Source of the DNA: Talpa occidentalis
Lineage: Eukaryota > Chordata > Mammalia > Eulipotyphla > Talpidae
DNA length: 64,000 bases
Assembly: GCF_014898055.3 (NCBI RefSeq)
Contig: NW_023601543.1
Span: 15,647,314-15,711,313 of the forward strand
Direction: 5' to 3'
In this document: positions 37,120 through 48,389 of the stretch, piece after piece
How the letters are laid out: the number at the start of each line of letters is the position of its first letter
Numbering within the stretch: the stretch's first letter is position 1
The notes under the pieces: generated by a model
The model's input: the letters and a program-made list of their open reading frames with translations, nothing else
What the model was told of the DNA's origin: nothing
Database searches by the model: none
Position numbers and translations under genes: made by a program

Positions 37120-39760
37120 GCAGTCTGGAAAAGATTTGTGTTTAGAATTTATTTCCACATAGCTGATATGACTTAAGTCCAACTGTGATGTCTTTGTCCA
37201 ATTGCAGACAACCCTGCAAAAATTAAATAACTGCCCTTACAAAACATCTTTGAAAATGGGCATGTAACTCTAGTATATAGGACTGTGCTATGAGAAGACC
37301 ACGCGATAGGTAAAGATGACCCTTTAAATATCTTTTTAGCATGATGTTTCTATTTTAACAAGACAAAGGGATAGTATATCTTGGGAAGTGTTTGGAAATT
37401 TTCACCAATTATTCTTTTGACTGCTTTTCCAGTGGAAGTTTTCTGATAATAGGATAAAGGTTAAGAACCTTCTGCATTTGTCATTGAGAGGAGGGCATGA
37501 GTGAGGGATAGTATTTTGCATTCCAGTTTTGCTCACATATTGGCCTCCCTCCCAGATTTGAAGGGCTGACCTTTTGCTTTTTGGTTTTAAATTCTGGACC
37601 ATTACCTGGCTGGCTTGCAAGCAATTTTCCAGTGGAAATTAAATTTAATCTCCACTCCATTAGGAGTTATGGAAACAATCCTAAGTAAAAGAATGCTGCA
37701 AACCTTTGGATCAACAAATTTTGAAGCTGACGTAATAGAGATCTCTGGATTCAAAAGTAAGAGTAGAATCTAGATGTGGGACTGGAGGCTATCACCAATG
37801 GCACGATAAGGTATTTCATTGTAATTAATATTTGTAAGAAGTAACAAAAAGGGCAGGTAGCAGGGAGAATGACATCCATTTGTTCACGAGAGATTATATA
37901 ATACACCTGGAAGTCTGAGCATGGGGAATCAAAACAAGAGAAAGAGAAATAAGTATGTTTATGTCCTAACCAAGGGGCATTGAAAGGGGGATAGTTGAGA
38001 AATAAGAACATGGAAATGAAGAGGTGGGAATGTCCTATCAAGACCCTTGCTTTCAAATTTGACATCAAGTTATATTCTCCAAATTCAATTAAACTGACTC
38101 CAAGAATCTTAGTATCCTTGGCATCCTTAAAGGACATGTTTTCCCCAAAGGAAGGGAGAGTATTCTAGACTCAGGGAGAAAGTACTTATTCTGAAGATGA
38201 ACCCATGTCATCGGACAACTACTCTAAACAGATCACGCACATATTTGCTGAAATGACAGCATGCGGGAATCACAAAGTCTGGGGCAGGGACTCTGCTCTA
38301 TTAATAAGTGTGTGAGTATGGGCAAGTTAGATCCTCTCTCTATTTTATTCTCTCCTTTAAAACTAGAGAACATAAAATTCTGGCCTATGTGCCTCAAGAT
38401 AGATTGTGACAATCAAATAAACTGGCATTCAGAATTATGATTGCAGGATTTTGTCAGGTTTTTGGGCTCACAATTCTGGAATTTTGCTTTGTCACCAGTA
38501 TCTAGAAGTGATGCTTTTTATCCAGAAAATTACTAGAGGATTGTCACAGACAGACCCTGTAGTGATAGCTTCAGTCCCTTCATCTGCACATTTACAACAT
38601 TGCCAATGGTGTGTGTAAGCTTTTTTTGAATGTTGAAATGGTAAGCCCATGCAATTGTTATGGTATTGGTTACAAAGTCATCATGCAGCTCAAAGGTCAA
38701 GAAAATGGTCTCTGTGCACATTTTGCCTGGTTTCAAGGGAAAGAAAACAATGAAACAACTCTGGCCTTAAAGCTGTGCTAATCCCAAGAACCAAAGTCAT
38801 TATAATCGGAAAGTGCAAATTGAGCTCCCAGCAGTTAGTAGGGGTGTGGACATGTTTGCTGAACAACAAATGGACTATCTGTCCTTTGTACATTAAAAAA
38901 TAATAATAATAAAATGGCATACCCTGGGCCTTAGAAGGAAACTTCTTTTACTTTTTCTCTAGTACTCAAGATGGATTTGTGCCAAAGCCACCCTTATAAT
39001 ATCACTTTAGTCTAGGCCTCTCTAATGAGTGACTCAGTGAGCTGATGTAGGGTACTATCTCTGGCAAGGGTTAGAGGTCTTGTTGTAACTGTTGGGACAA
39101 TTTTTCTCTGTATCTTAAGCTTCTATATTAGCTTTATTAATTTTGTTGACTGGCTCAGCCCAAATGAATGAAACAATGCAGTTTGAAAATTTTTCTTTGC
39201 AGATGCCTAAACACTTATATATCAAGAGATATATTGGCACACAAAATTCTTCAATGTCTACAACCATACATGGGTGCTTTTATTTGTTTATTGCTATAAT
39301 ATTAAGTGTCATCCATGATACTAGGGAAATTATTAGGTATGGGAGGATAAGACACAGAAATTAATAAATAGCAGGAGGCAAAAGTACAATGGAGGGAAGA
39401 TATTTCAGTTTTCCAATACTTTTACCTGTATCTCATATATTAACAGAGATAAGTGAACATGGACAATGTAGTAAATCACAGGGATATTCTGGTGATGTTT
39501 TCTTTAGGAATTGGTTTCTCCAACTTGGGTGTAAGTAAACTTGGAACTTTTTGAATATTCAAGCATTTTTTTCTTTGCATTTATATCCTAGGCTAATTTT
39601 GGTATCAAAAGTATGGTAACACAGGAACACTCAGAGATACTTCACTGGAATCTTGTTAAACATTGAAGACTGCACTAAAACTATTTATACTTCATGCATA
39701 GGTGGTATTTAACGTGATTGGATGATCACATTGACACCATCAGACTACTTGATCCTCATC
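37120..39760. other. Stretch without a gene apart from a MIR relic
   Basis: Unique-looking DNA. The 128-codon minus-strand frame at 37751-38137 has no recognised domain or codon pattern and is treated as chance. The MIR at 38285-38420 is listed separately. Confidence 0.45.
38285..38420 (+). mobile_element. MIR relic
   Basis: Plus-strand MIR core: AAGTGTGTGAGTATGGGCAA, GTTAGATCCTCTCTCTATTT, then 'ctcctttaaaactagagaac'. Confidence 0.65.
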
Positions 39761-39779
39761 ATAAAAAACTCCCTGCCTC

Positions 39780-40387
39780 GAAGAGCTAAAAAGAAACTTC
39801 TCTGAAGAGGAAATGCAAATGGCCAACAGACATATGAAAAAATGTTCAACATCACTTGTAATCAGGAAATGCAAATCAAAACTACCATGAGATACCATCT
39901 CACACCAGTGAGAATGGCACATATTAAAAAAACTAGCAACAACAAATGTTGGCGAGGATGTGGAGAAAAAGGAACTCTTCTGCACTGTTGGTGGGAGTGC
40001 AAACTGGTCCAACCACTGTGGAGAGCTGTGTGGAGATTTCTGGACCTACTAAACATAGAGCTTCCATATGATCCAGCAATTCCACTCCTAGGTATTTACC
40101 CAAAGGACACAGAAACATCAATTCCAAAGAACACCTGCACCCCTATGTTTATAGCAGCACTATTTACAATAGCTAAGCTTTGGAAACAGCCCAAATGCCC
40201 AAAAATAGATGACTGGATCAAGAAGATGTGGTACATATACACCATGGAATATTACTCAGCATTCAAAAAAGATAAACACATGCAATTTGCAGCAACATGG
40301 ATGGCGTTGGAAGGGATCATGCTCAGCGAAATAAGCCAAAAAGAAAAAGAAAAATACCGGATGGTCTCACTCATAGCAGGAATCTAG
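39780..40387 (+). pseudogene. L1 ORF2 C-terminal remnant, copy B
   Basis: C-terminal domain of the L1 ORF2 protein. It keeps the complete Cys-rich motif (C-W-R-G-C-G, six residues, L-H-C-W-W-E-C), then [35 protein letters not shown], and [16 protein letters not shown], ending at TAG 40385-40387. The frame is open for 181 codons from 39842. Relative to copy A one G is missing in the run near 39866, so the first 25 or so codons of the element are in another frame. The endonuclease and polymerase domains are absent because of 5' truncation, so it is not autonomous. Confidence 0.9.
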
Positions 40388-40577
40388 AAAACTTAAATAA
40401 GGGACCAGGAAAATGAATAACTATAAGAAAGTGAAAATCAAAATCAACAAAAAACTATGAACCAGAGACACTTTTTGGGGGGTGGGGGGCGGGAGGGGAG
40501 GGATTGGGGTCAGAATGGGGCGTTTGCAATTGTATGGGGGAATATAAAAATAAAATTTATAAAAAAAAAAAAAAAAG
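39780..40577 (+). mobile_element. Young 5'-truncated L1, copy B
   Basis: Sister of the L1 at 11411-12203, about 70 bp longer at its 5' end. An 11-bp target duplication CTCCCTGCCTC (39769-39779 and 40578-40588) brackets it. The 3' UTR has a G-rich stretch near 40486-40510 and a 16-base poly(A). A clean duplication and poly(A) indicate recent insertion. Confidence 0.94.
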
Positions 40578-40829
40578 CTCCCTGCCTCCTGGAAGCCCAT
40601 GAAAATATTACTGGTTAAAGTAGGACCAGAGCAGAGCTCTGGAATGTTGTGTACTCACATCTGACATGTCTTGAGATAGATTGGGGTCTTCAGGGAATTA
40701 GGAGTGTCAAATAATGTGGGATGGATTTTCTAAAGAAAATAAAGTCCCATCTTTGTTCAGTGGCAGGTAACTGACTAGTGACTGAAATGATTCCCATGAC
40801 TGCAAGAGTGAGAGTGTTTTAATTGCAAA

Positions 40830-42332
40830 ATTTTTTTTAAATACTTTAATATGGTAAGAGCACTCAATATGAGCTCAACTGTTAAATTCACAACTGTATA
40901 ATATAGTGGTGTTGGCTCTGGGTACAGTGTTTCACAGCAGATCACAACTGCCTACTCTTAATTAACTGAAACTTCATGCCCACAAATTAGTAGCTCCCCA
41001 TTTTCCATACCCCCAAGCCAATGGCAATTCCCATTTTACTCCATGATTATGTGAATTTGTCTAGTTTAGTTATCTCAAATATGTGGAATCATGTCATATT
41101 TGTCTTTCTGTGACTGGCATATTTCACTTAGCATAATGTACTCAAAATTCATCCTTGTCACATTTTACAGAATTTGCTGCTTTTTTTAAAAAAAGACTGA
41201 ATGCTATTACACTATGTATATATAGAAAATTTTCTTTATGCATTCATCTGTCGATAGACATGGGAGTGCTAAAATCTCTTTGAGATTTCAATTTTAATTC
41301 TGATAAATATCCAGGAGTGATTTGCTGGTCTATAAGGTAGTTCTATTTTTATTATTTTGAGGAAACTTCATACTGTTTTCTACATTATCTGTACTATTTT
41401 GCATTCCCACCAGTAGTGTACAAGAGTCCCTGATATGCATGAGGTGATAATGTGGTTTTGATTTGCTTTTTCCCCAGATGATTAGTGACATTAAGAAATT
41501 TTTCAACTATCTGCTGGCCTTTTCTATTTCTTCTTTGGAAAATATCTGTTCACATTCTTAGCCCGATTTTTAATTAGATGGCTAGGGGTAGTAGTAGTAG
41601 TTCCTTAAATATTTTGTAGATGAACCCCTCATGAAATTTGTGTTTTGCAAATATATTCTCCCATTTGGTAGAAAGGTTGCCCTGTTGTGCAGAAAGTAGT
41701 TAATCTGATGTAGTCATAATTGATTTTTTGGTTGTTATGGCCTGTAATTTTAATGTCTGATCAATCAAATCATTTTTAAGACCAACAGCATGAAATTTTA
41801 CATTATGTTTTCCTCCAGGACTTTTATGATCTTAGGCCTATGTTTGAGTCTTCAGTCAATGTTGAGCTGATCTTTGGTAATGGTGTAAGTATTCAGTTTC
41901 ATTATTTTGCATGTGAATATCCACTGTTCTCCATACCATTTGTTGAAGAGGCTATTCTATCCCCACTGTGTATTCTTGACAACTTTGTTAAAGATGAGAT
42001 GATTATACACATGGGTTTATATAAGTGCCAATGGCTTACATGTACACTTTTGTGCCAAAACAATGCTGTTTTCATCACTGCAGCCTTTTCATGTATTTTT
42101 AAATCAAGAAGTATTATGTCCCCACTTTCATTCTTTTTAAAGGTTGATTTGGTTGTTTATGGTCTTTTATCATATAAATTTCACAACTGTTTTTCTATTT
42201 CTATAATATTTCCTATTGGAAATTTGGTATTGATTGCTTTGAATCTATAGATACTTTGGTATAGTTTGGACATTTTTATCAATATTAATTTTTCTAGGTT
42301 GTCTTTCCATTTGTTTGTGTCCTTCATTTTTC
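40830..42332 (-). mobile_element. L1, 3' segment of a twin-primed (5'-inverted) element
   Basis: Minus-strand L1 from the 3' UTR (about 40830, with a T-rich start on the plus strand) through the C-terminal ORF2 region to a point in ORF2 just after the 'gacacaaacaaatggaaaga' phrase (complement at 42300-42325). The sequence beyond is the same L1 type but inverted (42630-43855). A 136-codon plus-strand open frame at 41840-42250 is an antisense artefact of this L1. Confidence 0.88.
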
Positions 42333-42610
42333 TTTATTTTATTAAAGATTTTATTTTTTTTTTTATTTATACAAGAGCTGGGGTACAGGCCAGAGGCGTG
42401 AGAGGGTGAAAGAATTCACCAAAGACTGAGTGGGAACAGAACAGGCAGAGTGAGCGAAACACACTGCTGAGGGGAGCAGCAGGCAAGTCAGGAGAGGTCT
42501 GCTGCAACATGTGGGTATCTCTCTGGCTGGCCAGGAATCGAACCCATGCTGTAGAGGCTGCAGACAGCTTCACAGAGCTGTGCTAAACCCGCTGTGCCAC
42601 CGGGGAGGCC
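42333..42610 (-). mobile_element. tRNA-derived SINE copy 8
   Basis: Reverse-orientation copy of the older subfamily, with a perfect 19-bp target duplication TTTGTGTCCTTCATTTTTC (42314-42332 and 42611-42629). It sits at the inversion junction of the surrounding L1, so it postdates that L1. Confidence 0.96.
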
Positions 42611-42629
42611 TTTGTGTCCTTCATTTTTC

Positions 42630-43855
42630 ATCAAAGAATTATAATGTGAACATATCTACAACTAGTATTGAGATTGGATTACCAGTGAAAAACTTTCCAA
42701 CACAGTAAAACCTAGGCCAGATGTCTTTATGGGTTTATCATATGAAAAATTTAAAGAAGAATTAGTGCCAAACCTTCTCCAAATATTCTAAATATTAATG
42801 GTGTGGGAACATATCCAAACCCATTTTATAAGGCCAACGTTACTCTGACACCAAAAGAGACAAAGATATTACAATAACAGAAAACTACAGGCAAATATCT
42901 GATGAATATTGTTGCAAAAATCGTCAACAAAATACTAGTAATTCAAATCCAGTGTTGCATTAAAAGGATCATGTACCATGACCAATTGGGATTTATTCCT
43001 GGAATGCAAATATATCTCAACATACGTAAATCAACATGATATACCACAATAACAGACTAAATAATTAAAATCACTTGGTTGTCTTAATTGATGCAGGCCA
43101 AGGTATTTAACAACACGGATCATCCATTCATGATAAAAATTCTCAACCAACTAGAAATAGAAGGAAACTGTCTCAACATGGTAAAGGTCATATATAACTA
43201 CAAAGTGAACAGATGACAGTATAGACAATTGCGAAAAACAGAAAGTGTTTACTCAAACATCAGGAATAACGCAAAGTTGCCCAATATCACTGCTTCTATT
43301 TAACATAGTACTAAAAGTTGTGGTCAGCAAAAGAAATGAAACACATCCAGATCAGATAAATAAAATCCAAATCAGAAAGGATGAAGTACAATTGCCCTGT
43401 CAGTAGATAACATAGTCTTATATATAGAAAACCCTAAAGACTCCATAAAATGTTGCAGGACACAAAGTCAACATAAATTCAGTTGCATTTATTTATTTAA
43501 AATTTTATTCTTTATTTATACAATAGCTAGGTTACAGGCCACAGGCACGGGAGGGTGAGAGGATTCACCAGAGACAGAATGGGGAGCAGAACAGGCAGAC
43601 GGACTGAAAGCACTGCTGAGGGGAGCAGAGGGCGCTACAGGAGAGGTCTGCAGCACCATGTGGGAATCTCCCTGGCTGGCCTGGAATAGAACACGTGCTG
43701 CAGAGGCTTTGGACAGCTTCACAGTGCTGCGATTAACCCGCTGTGCAACCGGGGAGGCCCAAATTCAGTTACAGTTATATATGCTAACAATGAATTGTCT
43801 GAAAAGGAAATTAGGAAAACAATCCCATTTACAATAGCACCGAAAAGAACAAAAT
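42630..43855 (+). mobile_element. L1, inverted 5' segment of the twin-primed element
   Basis: Plus-strand L1 ORF2 reverse-transcriptase region: AGGCCAGATGTCTTTATGGG, ACCAATTGGGATTTATTCCT (in the core of the polymerase), GTAGATAACATAGTCTTATA (decayed active-site F-A-D-D block near 43410), and 'acaatcccatttacaatagc' at the end (about 43820-43840). Its last L1 position lies roughly 100 bp upstream, in L1 coordinates, of the first position of the minus-strand segment. It is interrupted by a SINE at 43488-43760. Multiple stops; no coding capacity. Confidence 0.88.
43488..43760 (-). mobile_element. tRNA-derived SINE copy 9
   Basis: Reverse-orientation older-type copy inside the inverted L1 segment. 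Target duplication AAATTCAGTTGCA (43475-43487) versus AAATTCAGTTACA (43761-43773). Removing it restores L1 continuity. Confidence 0.95.
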
Positions 43856-43929
43856 GAATAGTGATAATTTTATTTAGGCAAAATTTATAGTATTTGGATA
43901 TAGTAATAATTAGACTTTTCTAGGCAAGC

Positions 43930-44640
43930 TTATAAATTAATTACTGACTTTTTTCTGGTATTGTGTTTCTCCAACATTTTAATATTTGGGAGTTTTCTTG
44001 ATGTACCTGTGAATCATGGTTTCAACTTAGTTTTTCTAGATTATTATACAGTTGTTTTAAAATTATTTATTAATTTTGCTTTTCCCCCATGCAGTTTGGC
44101 CTATTTCTCAAGTTTGTGTTCTGATCCATTTTCTACTTCTTTCTATGCCTTTACCACAGTTGTAATTATTATATCTTTATGATAAGTTATACTAGCTCTG
44201 TCCATTACCTCACTCATAGTTTTTTCAGAGATTTTTTTTTCTATCTTGGGTATCTTTTTGATAATTTTATATGAATTCTAGAATCTGCTTATCACAATAA
44301 AAATGCTTATTTTATTCAGGCATGTTAAATTTGTAAGTGAGGTTAGGAGATGTTGAAATTATGATGAAGCTTACATACTAAAGCATATATGAAATCTTTT
44401 AGAATGTTATTTTCTGTAGCTATCTGGGTTATGTTTATTTCATTTTTAGGAGAGAAGAGAGGCAGGTCTTTGAAAACTTTCCCTCATTCTTATCATATAA
44501 ATTGGTTTGCATTTCTCTTTTTCATTTATTGTCAATTTTGATAAATTATATTTTATAGAAAATTAACTTTATCTGGCTTCCATCTTTCTTGATATGAGCA
44601 ATGTCATAATTAAAAAAAGAATCCATTCTTTTTCTAGTTA
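43930..44640 (-). mobile_element. Probable very old L1 fragment
   Basis: Phrases such as CAAGTTTGTGTTCTGATCCA, 'acagttgtaattattatatctttatgataa' and TATGAATTCTAGAATCTGCT match, in reverse, the middle of ORF2 in old L1 families. Highly diverged, so the ends are approximate. Confidence 0.5.
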
Positions 44641-45164
44641 TTCCCTTAAAAAGTATCCCTTTTTTGGTGTAAAACAATAAAAATATTTGATGCATAAATA
44701 GCTCAATGTAGGTATTTCTTAATCAGTGGTGAGAGTTTTGTGCATCTGGTTAGGACCCAGACTCTTTGTATTATGTGATCTTACTATCTATTAGGAGCTC
44801 TAGGTTTTCTAATAGATTATTTGCTCCATATTGATAGTTCAGGAATGACAGAGTAAAGATATAAGGGAGGGCTTTATAGGTCTGTCCTAGATGCAGTGTA
44901 CCTGAATGGTACCTACATTCCATTATCCAGATCTTAATGACAAGCTCATATCTGAGTCCAGGTTTGTCTTGGCACAGTAGTCTAGCTTTTGTTCACAAAG
45001 TTAAGGAAATAGATTTTGGTGAAAATTTTGTAGTGTCAGTTATAGCAGTTTCTCTAAAAATGGAGTTTGTAAAATTTTCTTCTGGTTTTATTTTATTTTG
45101 ATTTTATATAACTTCTAGGATAATGGAAAGATATTAGAATTAGACCATTGAGATACATATTGAA

Positions 45165-45395
45165 AACTCATAGAATAGTGGACAAGGGAATGCATTTTGA
45201 TATAGAACAGACATGGATTCAAGTTCCAGTTCTACCTCTAACTGTGTGGCCTTACACATATTGTATAATAGAGTATAATAATGGAATCTACCACAAAATA
45301 TTGCTGTGAAGAGCCAATAAAAAGATTAGTGAGTTCCTAATCCTCAAGCTGGTAGTATATTATTATTAGTAGCAGTAAAGGCATTATCATGTTGG
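45165..45395 (+). mobile_element. MIR relic
   Basis: Plus-strand MIR: AGAATAGTGGACAAGGGAAT, GGATTCAAGTTCCAGTTCTA (B-box side), CCTCTAACTGTGTGGCCTTA, then TTGCTGTGAAGAGCCAATAA. Confidence 0.75.
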
Positions 45396-45619
45396 TAAGC
45401 TGAGCAGAGGTTGGAAAGTAAGGCGTTAGAGGTGTGGGAAATGCTTTTAAGATCCACTTGCCCTTGGCAAGTGCCCATTATGAATTAGCAACTCTACTGG
45501 GCACTGGCTTTATGACTAACATTGTAGGCTTTATTTTAGCCTTGAAGAAGCTGTGGTATTCCTTTATGAACTTGTTGAGGCCATACTGGTCACCTATAAA
45601 TTCTAGAAATACGTAGAAT

Positions 45620-46085
45620 TGCACTTTTTGATGCTTTGCCATGTCTCTCTCTATGGCACTTCACCAGAGGTCTCTGGGCAACAACATTCTCAAATCAAAA
45701 ACATTTTTTAACCTGCCCATTATGTAATAAGCTACTTGCTAGTCACTATCATATCATATTCTTTCCCTTCTTCAAGCTCTGTCTACAGAGTCATATCTCC
45801 AGGAAACTTGTCTAGATTAGCTCCATGTTTTTCTTCTTTCTCATTGGCTGTACTTTTCCCTAGAAAATATCATTCAATTGACTTTCTAATTATACATTTT
45901 CTAGTTCACGGTGAGGTACAATCAATTTTTTTCTTATATTTATGTGCTTGGGCAACAATTAGATTGTGACATTCTCAGGGGCATGGACAAAGGAGTTTTT
46001 CCATTTTCTATTTCCTTTGTGTCCCCTCCATAGTACCTAAAATCGACATTTCACACAGTGGTCGTTTGGGGAAAGTTGAGTGATT
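45620..46085 (+). mobile_element. L2 LINE relic
   Basis: Plus-strand L2 3' end: 'gcaacaacattctcaaatc', GTGACATTCTCAGGGGCATG, TTTGTGTCCCCTCCATAGTA, CCTAAAATCGACATTTCACA. Diverged. Confidence 0.5.
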
Positions 46086-46089
46086 AATC

Positions 46090-47175
46090 AGCTATTTCAT
46101 TATATTCCTCGAATATTGTCAGCTTCTTCAAGGAAAGATGAAAAACAGTCCTTGCATTTGCTGATTTTTCTATAGAGGAGGAAAGGCTGATTTTTTTTTT
46201 AAACCAAGAAGTGGCTAAAAAGATTCTTGAAAATTTTCACAAGGTCCCTAGAATATTCCTATTTTGGTAACATGACTGCTCAGTGCTCTGGAAGACAGAC
46301 ATGAAATTTCTTTCGGTACTAGAGACCTTGCAGTTGAGCAATGCTGTATGTAAGTGTGAGGATACTGTCTGGGTGAGAAACCAAAAGGAGTAAAGGGATA
46401 TGGTGAGAACTGGCTCTCATAACAGTAAACAAATTCTGCTCTACATGAGTAGTTCCAAGAAATTGAGTGAAATGATGTGACATTTATGTAAGCATAAAGG
46501 GTTTAAAAGTCACAGGGCAGTCAGTGATTGAGGTTAAAGCTCTTACATGAATGGTACTAACATGCTGTTAATTGGGTAGTGGGGAAGAAGATTACATGAG
46601 ACACATGATGCTTTAAACACAAGGTAAGAATTTAACTTACACTAAGTTGTGTCATAAAAAGAAATGCATTTCTACTTTTGTTATGCTGCGTTCTTCATCT
46701 AATATATTGGCATGTAAGTCATCTTGGATCTATTCAGGCTAGCAGAGCAGCGGAAAGTTCCTTAGAGGAGTGCATTTCTGTTCTTTGTAGCTAATTTACC
46801 ATTTCTTACCCCTACAATTGCTGTTGCAATTCGATAGCAAATTTTGAAGGAAGTGCTTACTCTGTGCTATTCTTTGTAAGGTTATATGGATTCAACAGTG
46901 AAGGAAGAAGACATGGCTTCTGACCACCCCCCCCCCAAATTTATACATATAACTGAGCAGCACATACCACACTATGTGATGTGTCACTTGGAGGGGGAAG
47001 GATTTGCAGCACTAACAGATACTGTCTCTCTTGTGGCAATTGGTAAACTTTTTACTTTGTGAATAATATTATTGTATCTCTGAAAATTACACATGCTAAA
47101 TAAAAAGTTGGAAAATGTGTATAATGTGATAAAGGAAATTATGGATAATCTTCAAACTAGCCTTAATCACTGTTT
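46090..47175. other. Stretch without a gene
   Basis: No clear repeat except a possible ancient-repeat piece at 46830-46930 (GTGCTTACTCTGTGCTATTC). A homopolymer of ten C lies near 46927-46936. Confidence 0.4.
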
Positions 47176-47202
47176 TTGTAGTTCCTTCATTTTCCTTTTT
47201 TT

Positions 47203-47503
47203 TTTTTTTTAATAGAGGCATGTTTTATTTATTTATTTGTTTGTTTGTTTGTTTATACATGCACTGGGTACAGTCAGAAGCGCGGGAGGGTGAGAGAATT
47301 CACCAGAGCCAGAGCGGGGAGCAGAGCAGGCAGAAGGACCAAAGTACACTGCTGAGGGGAGCAGCGGGCGGCAGGAGAGGTCTGGGCGCCATGTGGGACC
47401 CTCCTCCAGTGGCCGGGGAGCAGCTGGGGATCGAACCAGCGCCGCAGAGGTTGCCGGCAGCTTCGCAACCCAGCGCTCAACCGCTGCGCCACCGGGGAGG
47501 CCC
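47203..47503 (-). mobile_element. tRNA-derived SINE copy 10, with 3' extension, nested
   Basis: Reverse-orientation young copy (GAATTC type, many CpG). The duplication CATTTTCC plus T-run (47188-47202 and 47504-47518) shows that it inserted at the poly(A)/target-duplication edge of the older SINE at 47519-47785. The terminal poly(T) is followed by AATAGAGGCATGTTTTATTT (47211-47230), a unique piece shared only with copy 5, then a TTTG-type tail and TATACATGCACTGGG. Confidence 0.95.
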
Positions 47504-47518
47504 CATTTTCCTTTTTTT

Positions 47519-47785
47519 AAAAGATTTATTTATTTATGCATACAAGAACTGGAGTGTAGGCCAGAGGTGTGTGGGTGGTGGTGGTGTAAGGATTCACTAG
47601 AGACAGAGTGGGGAACAGAACAGGCAGATTGACTGAAACACACTGCTGAGGGGAGCAGTGGGCGAGTCAGGAGAGGTCTGCTGCACTATGTGTGCAGCTC
47701 CATGGCTGGGCATCGAACTCATGCTGCAGTGGATGCGGACAGCTTCATAGTTTGCCTCTTAACCCCTTTCGCTACCAGGGAGGCA
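47519..47785 (-). mobile_element. tRNA-derived SINE copy 11
   Basis: Reverse-orientation older-type copy (ATGCATACAAGAACTGGAGT, GGATTCACTAGAGACAGAGT). Its own target duplication is AGTTCCTTCATTTT, at 47180-47193 and 47786-47799, so the younger copy 10 now lies between the two halves of this insertion record. Confidence 0.94.
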
Positions 47786-47902
47786 AGTTCCTTCATTTTT
47801 CTTTGCATTATTTAAATATATAGTTGATGTCCAATATATAAATTTCCAATCCTAGTTTTCCCAGTAAGTTTGAATCATTTCTCTGTCATTAAAAACTTCA
47901 TA

Positions 47903-48185
47903 GAGCCTCCCTGGTGGTGCAGCGGTTGAGTGCTGGTTTGCAAATCTGCCCGCAGCCTCTGCAACACTGGTTCGATTCCCGGCTGCTCCCCGGCCACCCA
48001 CATGGCACGCAGACCTCTCCTGCCACCCGCTGCTCCCCTCAGCAATGTACCTTGATCCTTCTGCTTGCTCTGCTACCCGATCTGGCTCTGGTGAATTCTC
48101 TCACCCTCCCGCGCTTCTGACTGTACCCAGTGCTTGTATAAATAAATAAATAAATCTTTAAAAAAAATTTTAAAAAATTAAAAAA
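47903..48185 (+). mobile_element. tRNA-derived SINE copy 12
   Basis: Plus-strand young copy with head GCCTCCCTGGTGGTGCAGCG and a perfect B box GGTTCGATTCC at 47969-47979. It has a short internal deletion after CCCCGGCCACC relative to copies 5, 7 and 10. Tail CCAGTGCTTGTATAAATAAA. Target duplication AAAAACTTCATA (47891-47902 and 48186-48197). Confidence 0.95.
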
Positions 48186-48389
48186 AAAAACTTCATAAAT
48201 ATCATTTTAAAGATTGAATTTAATACAGTTGTGGATATATCACATTTTGATTAACTGTTACCCAATTGACAGACATTTCAAATAGCACGTAATTTCAAAT
48301 CATTAGTAAGGATAATTAGTCGAGTATGGATATATTAATGTGGCGCTTCAATTGATCTGATTGACCATGAGAAGGATGGGAATGGAGGA

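Noticed and set aside
37751..38137. 128-codon minus-strand open frame
   Set aside because: No recognisable motif or family and no coding-like context; treated as chance.
41840..42250. 136-codon plus-strand open frame
   Set aside because: It lies antisense to a recognisable L1 ORF2 segment; the openness comes from the L1 sequence on the other strand.
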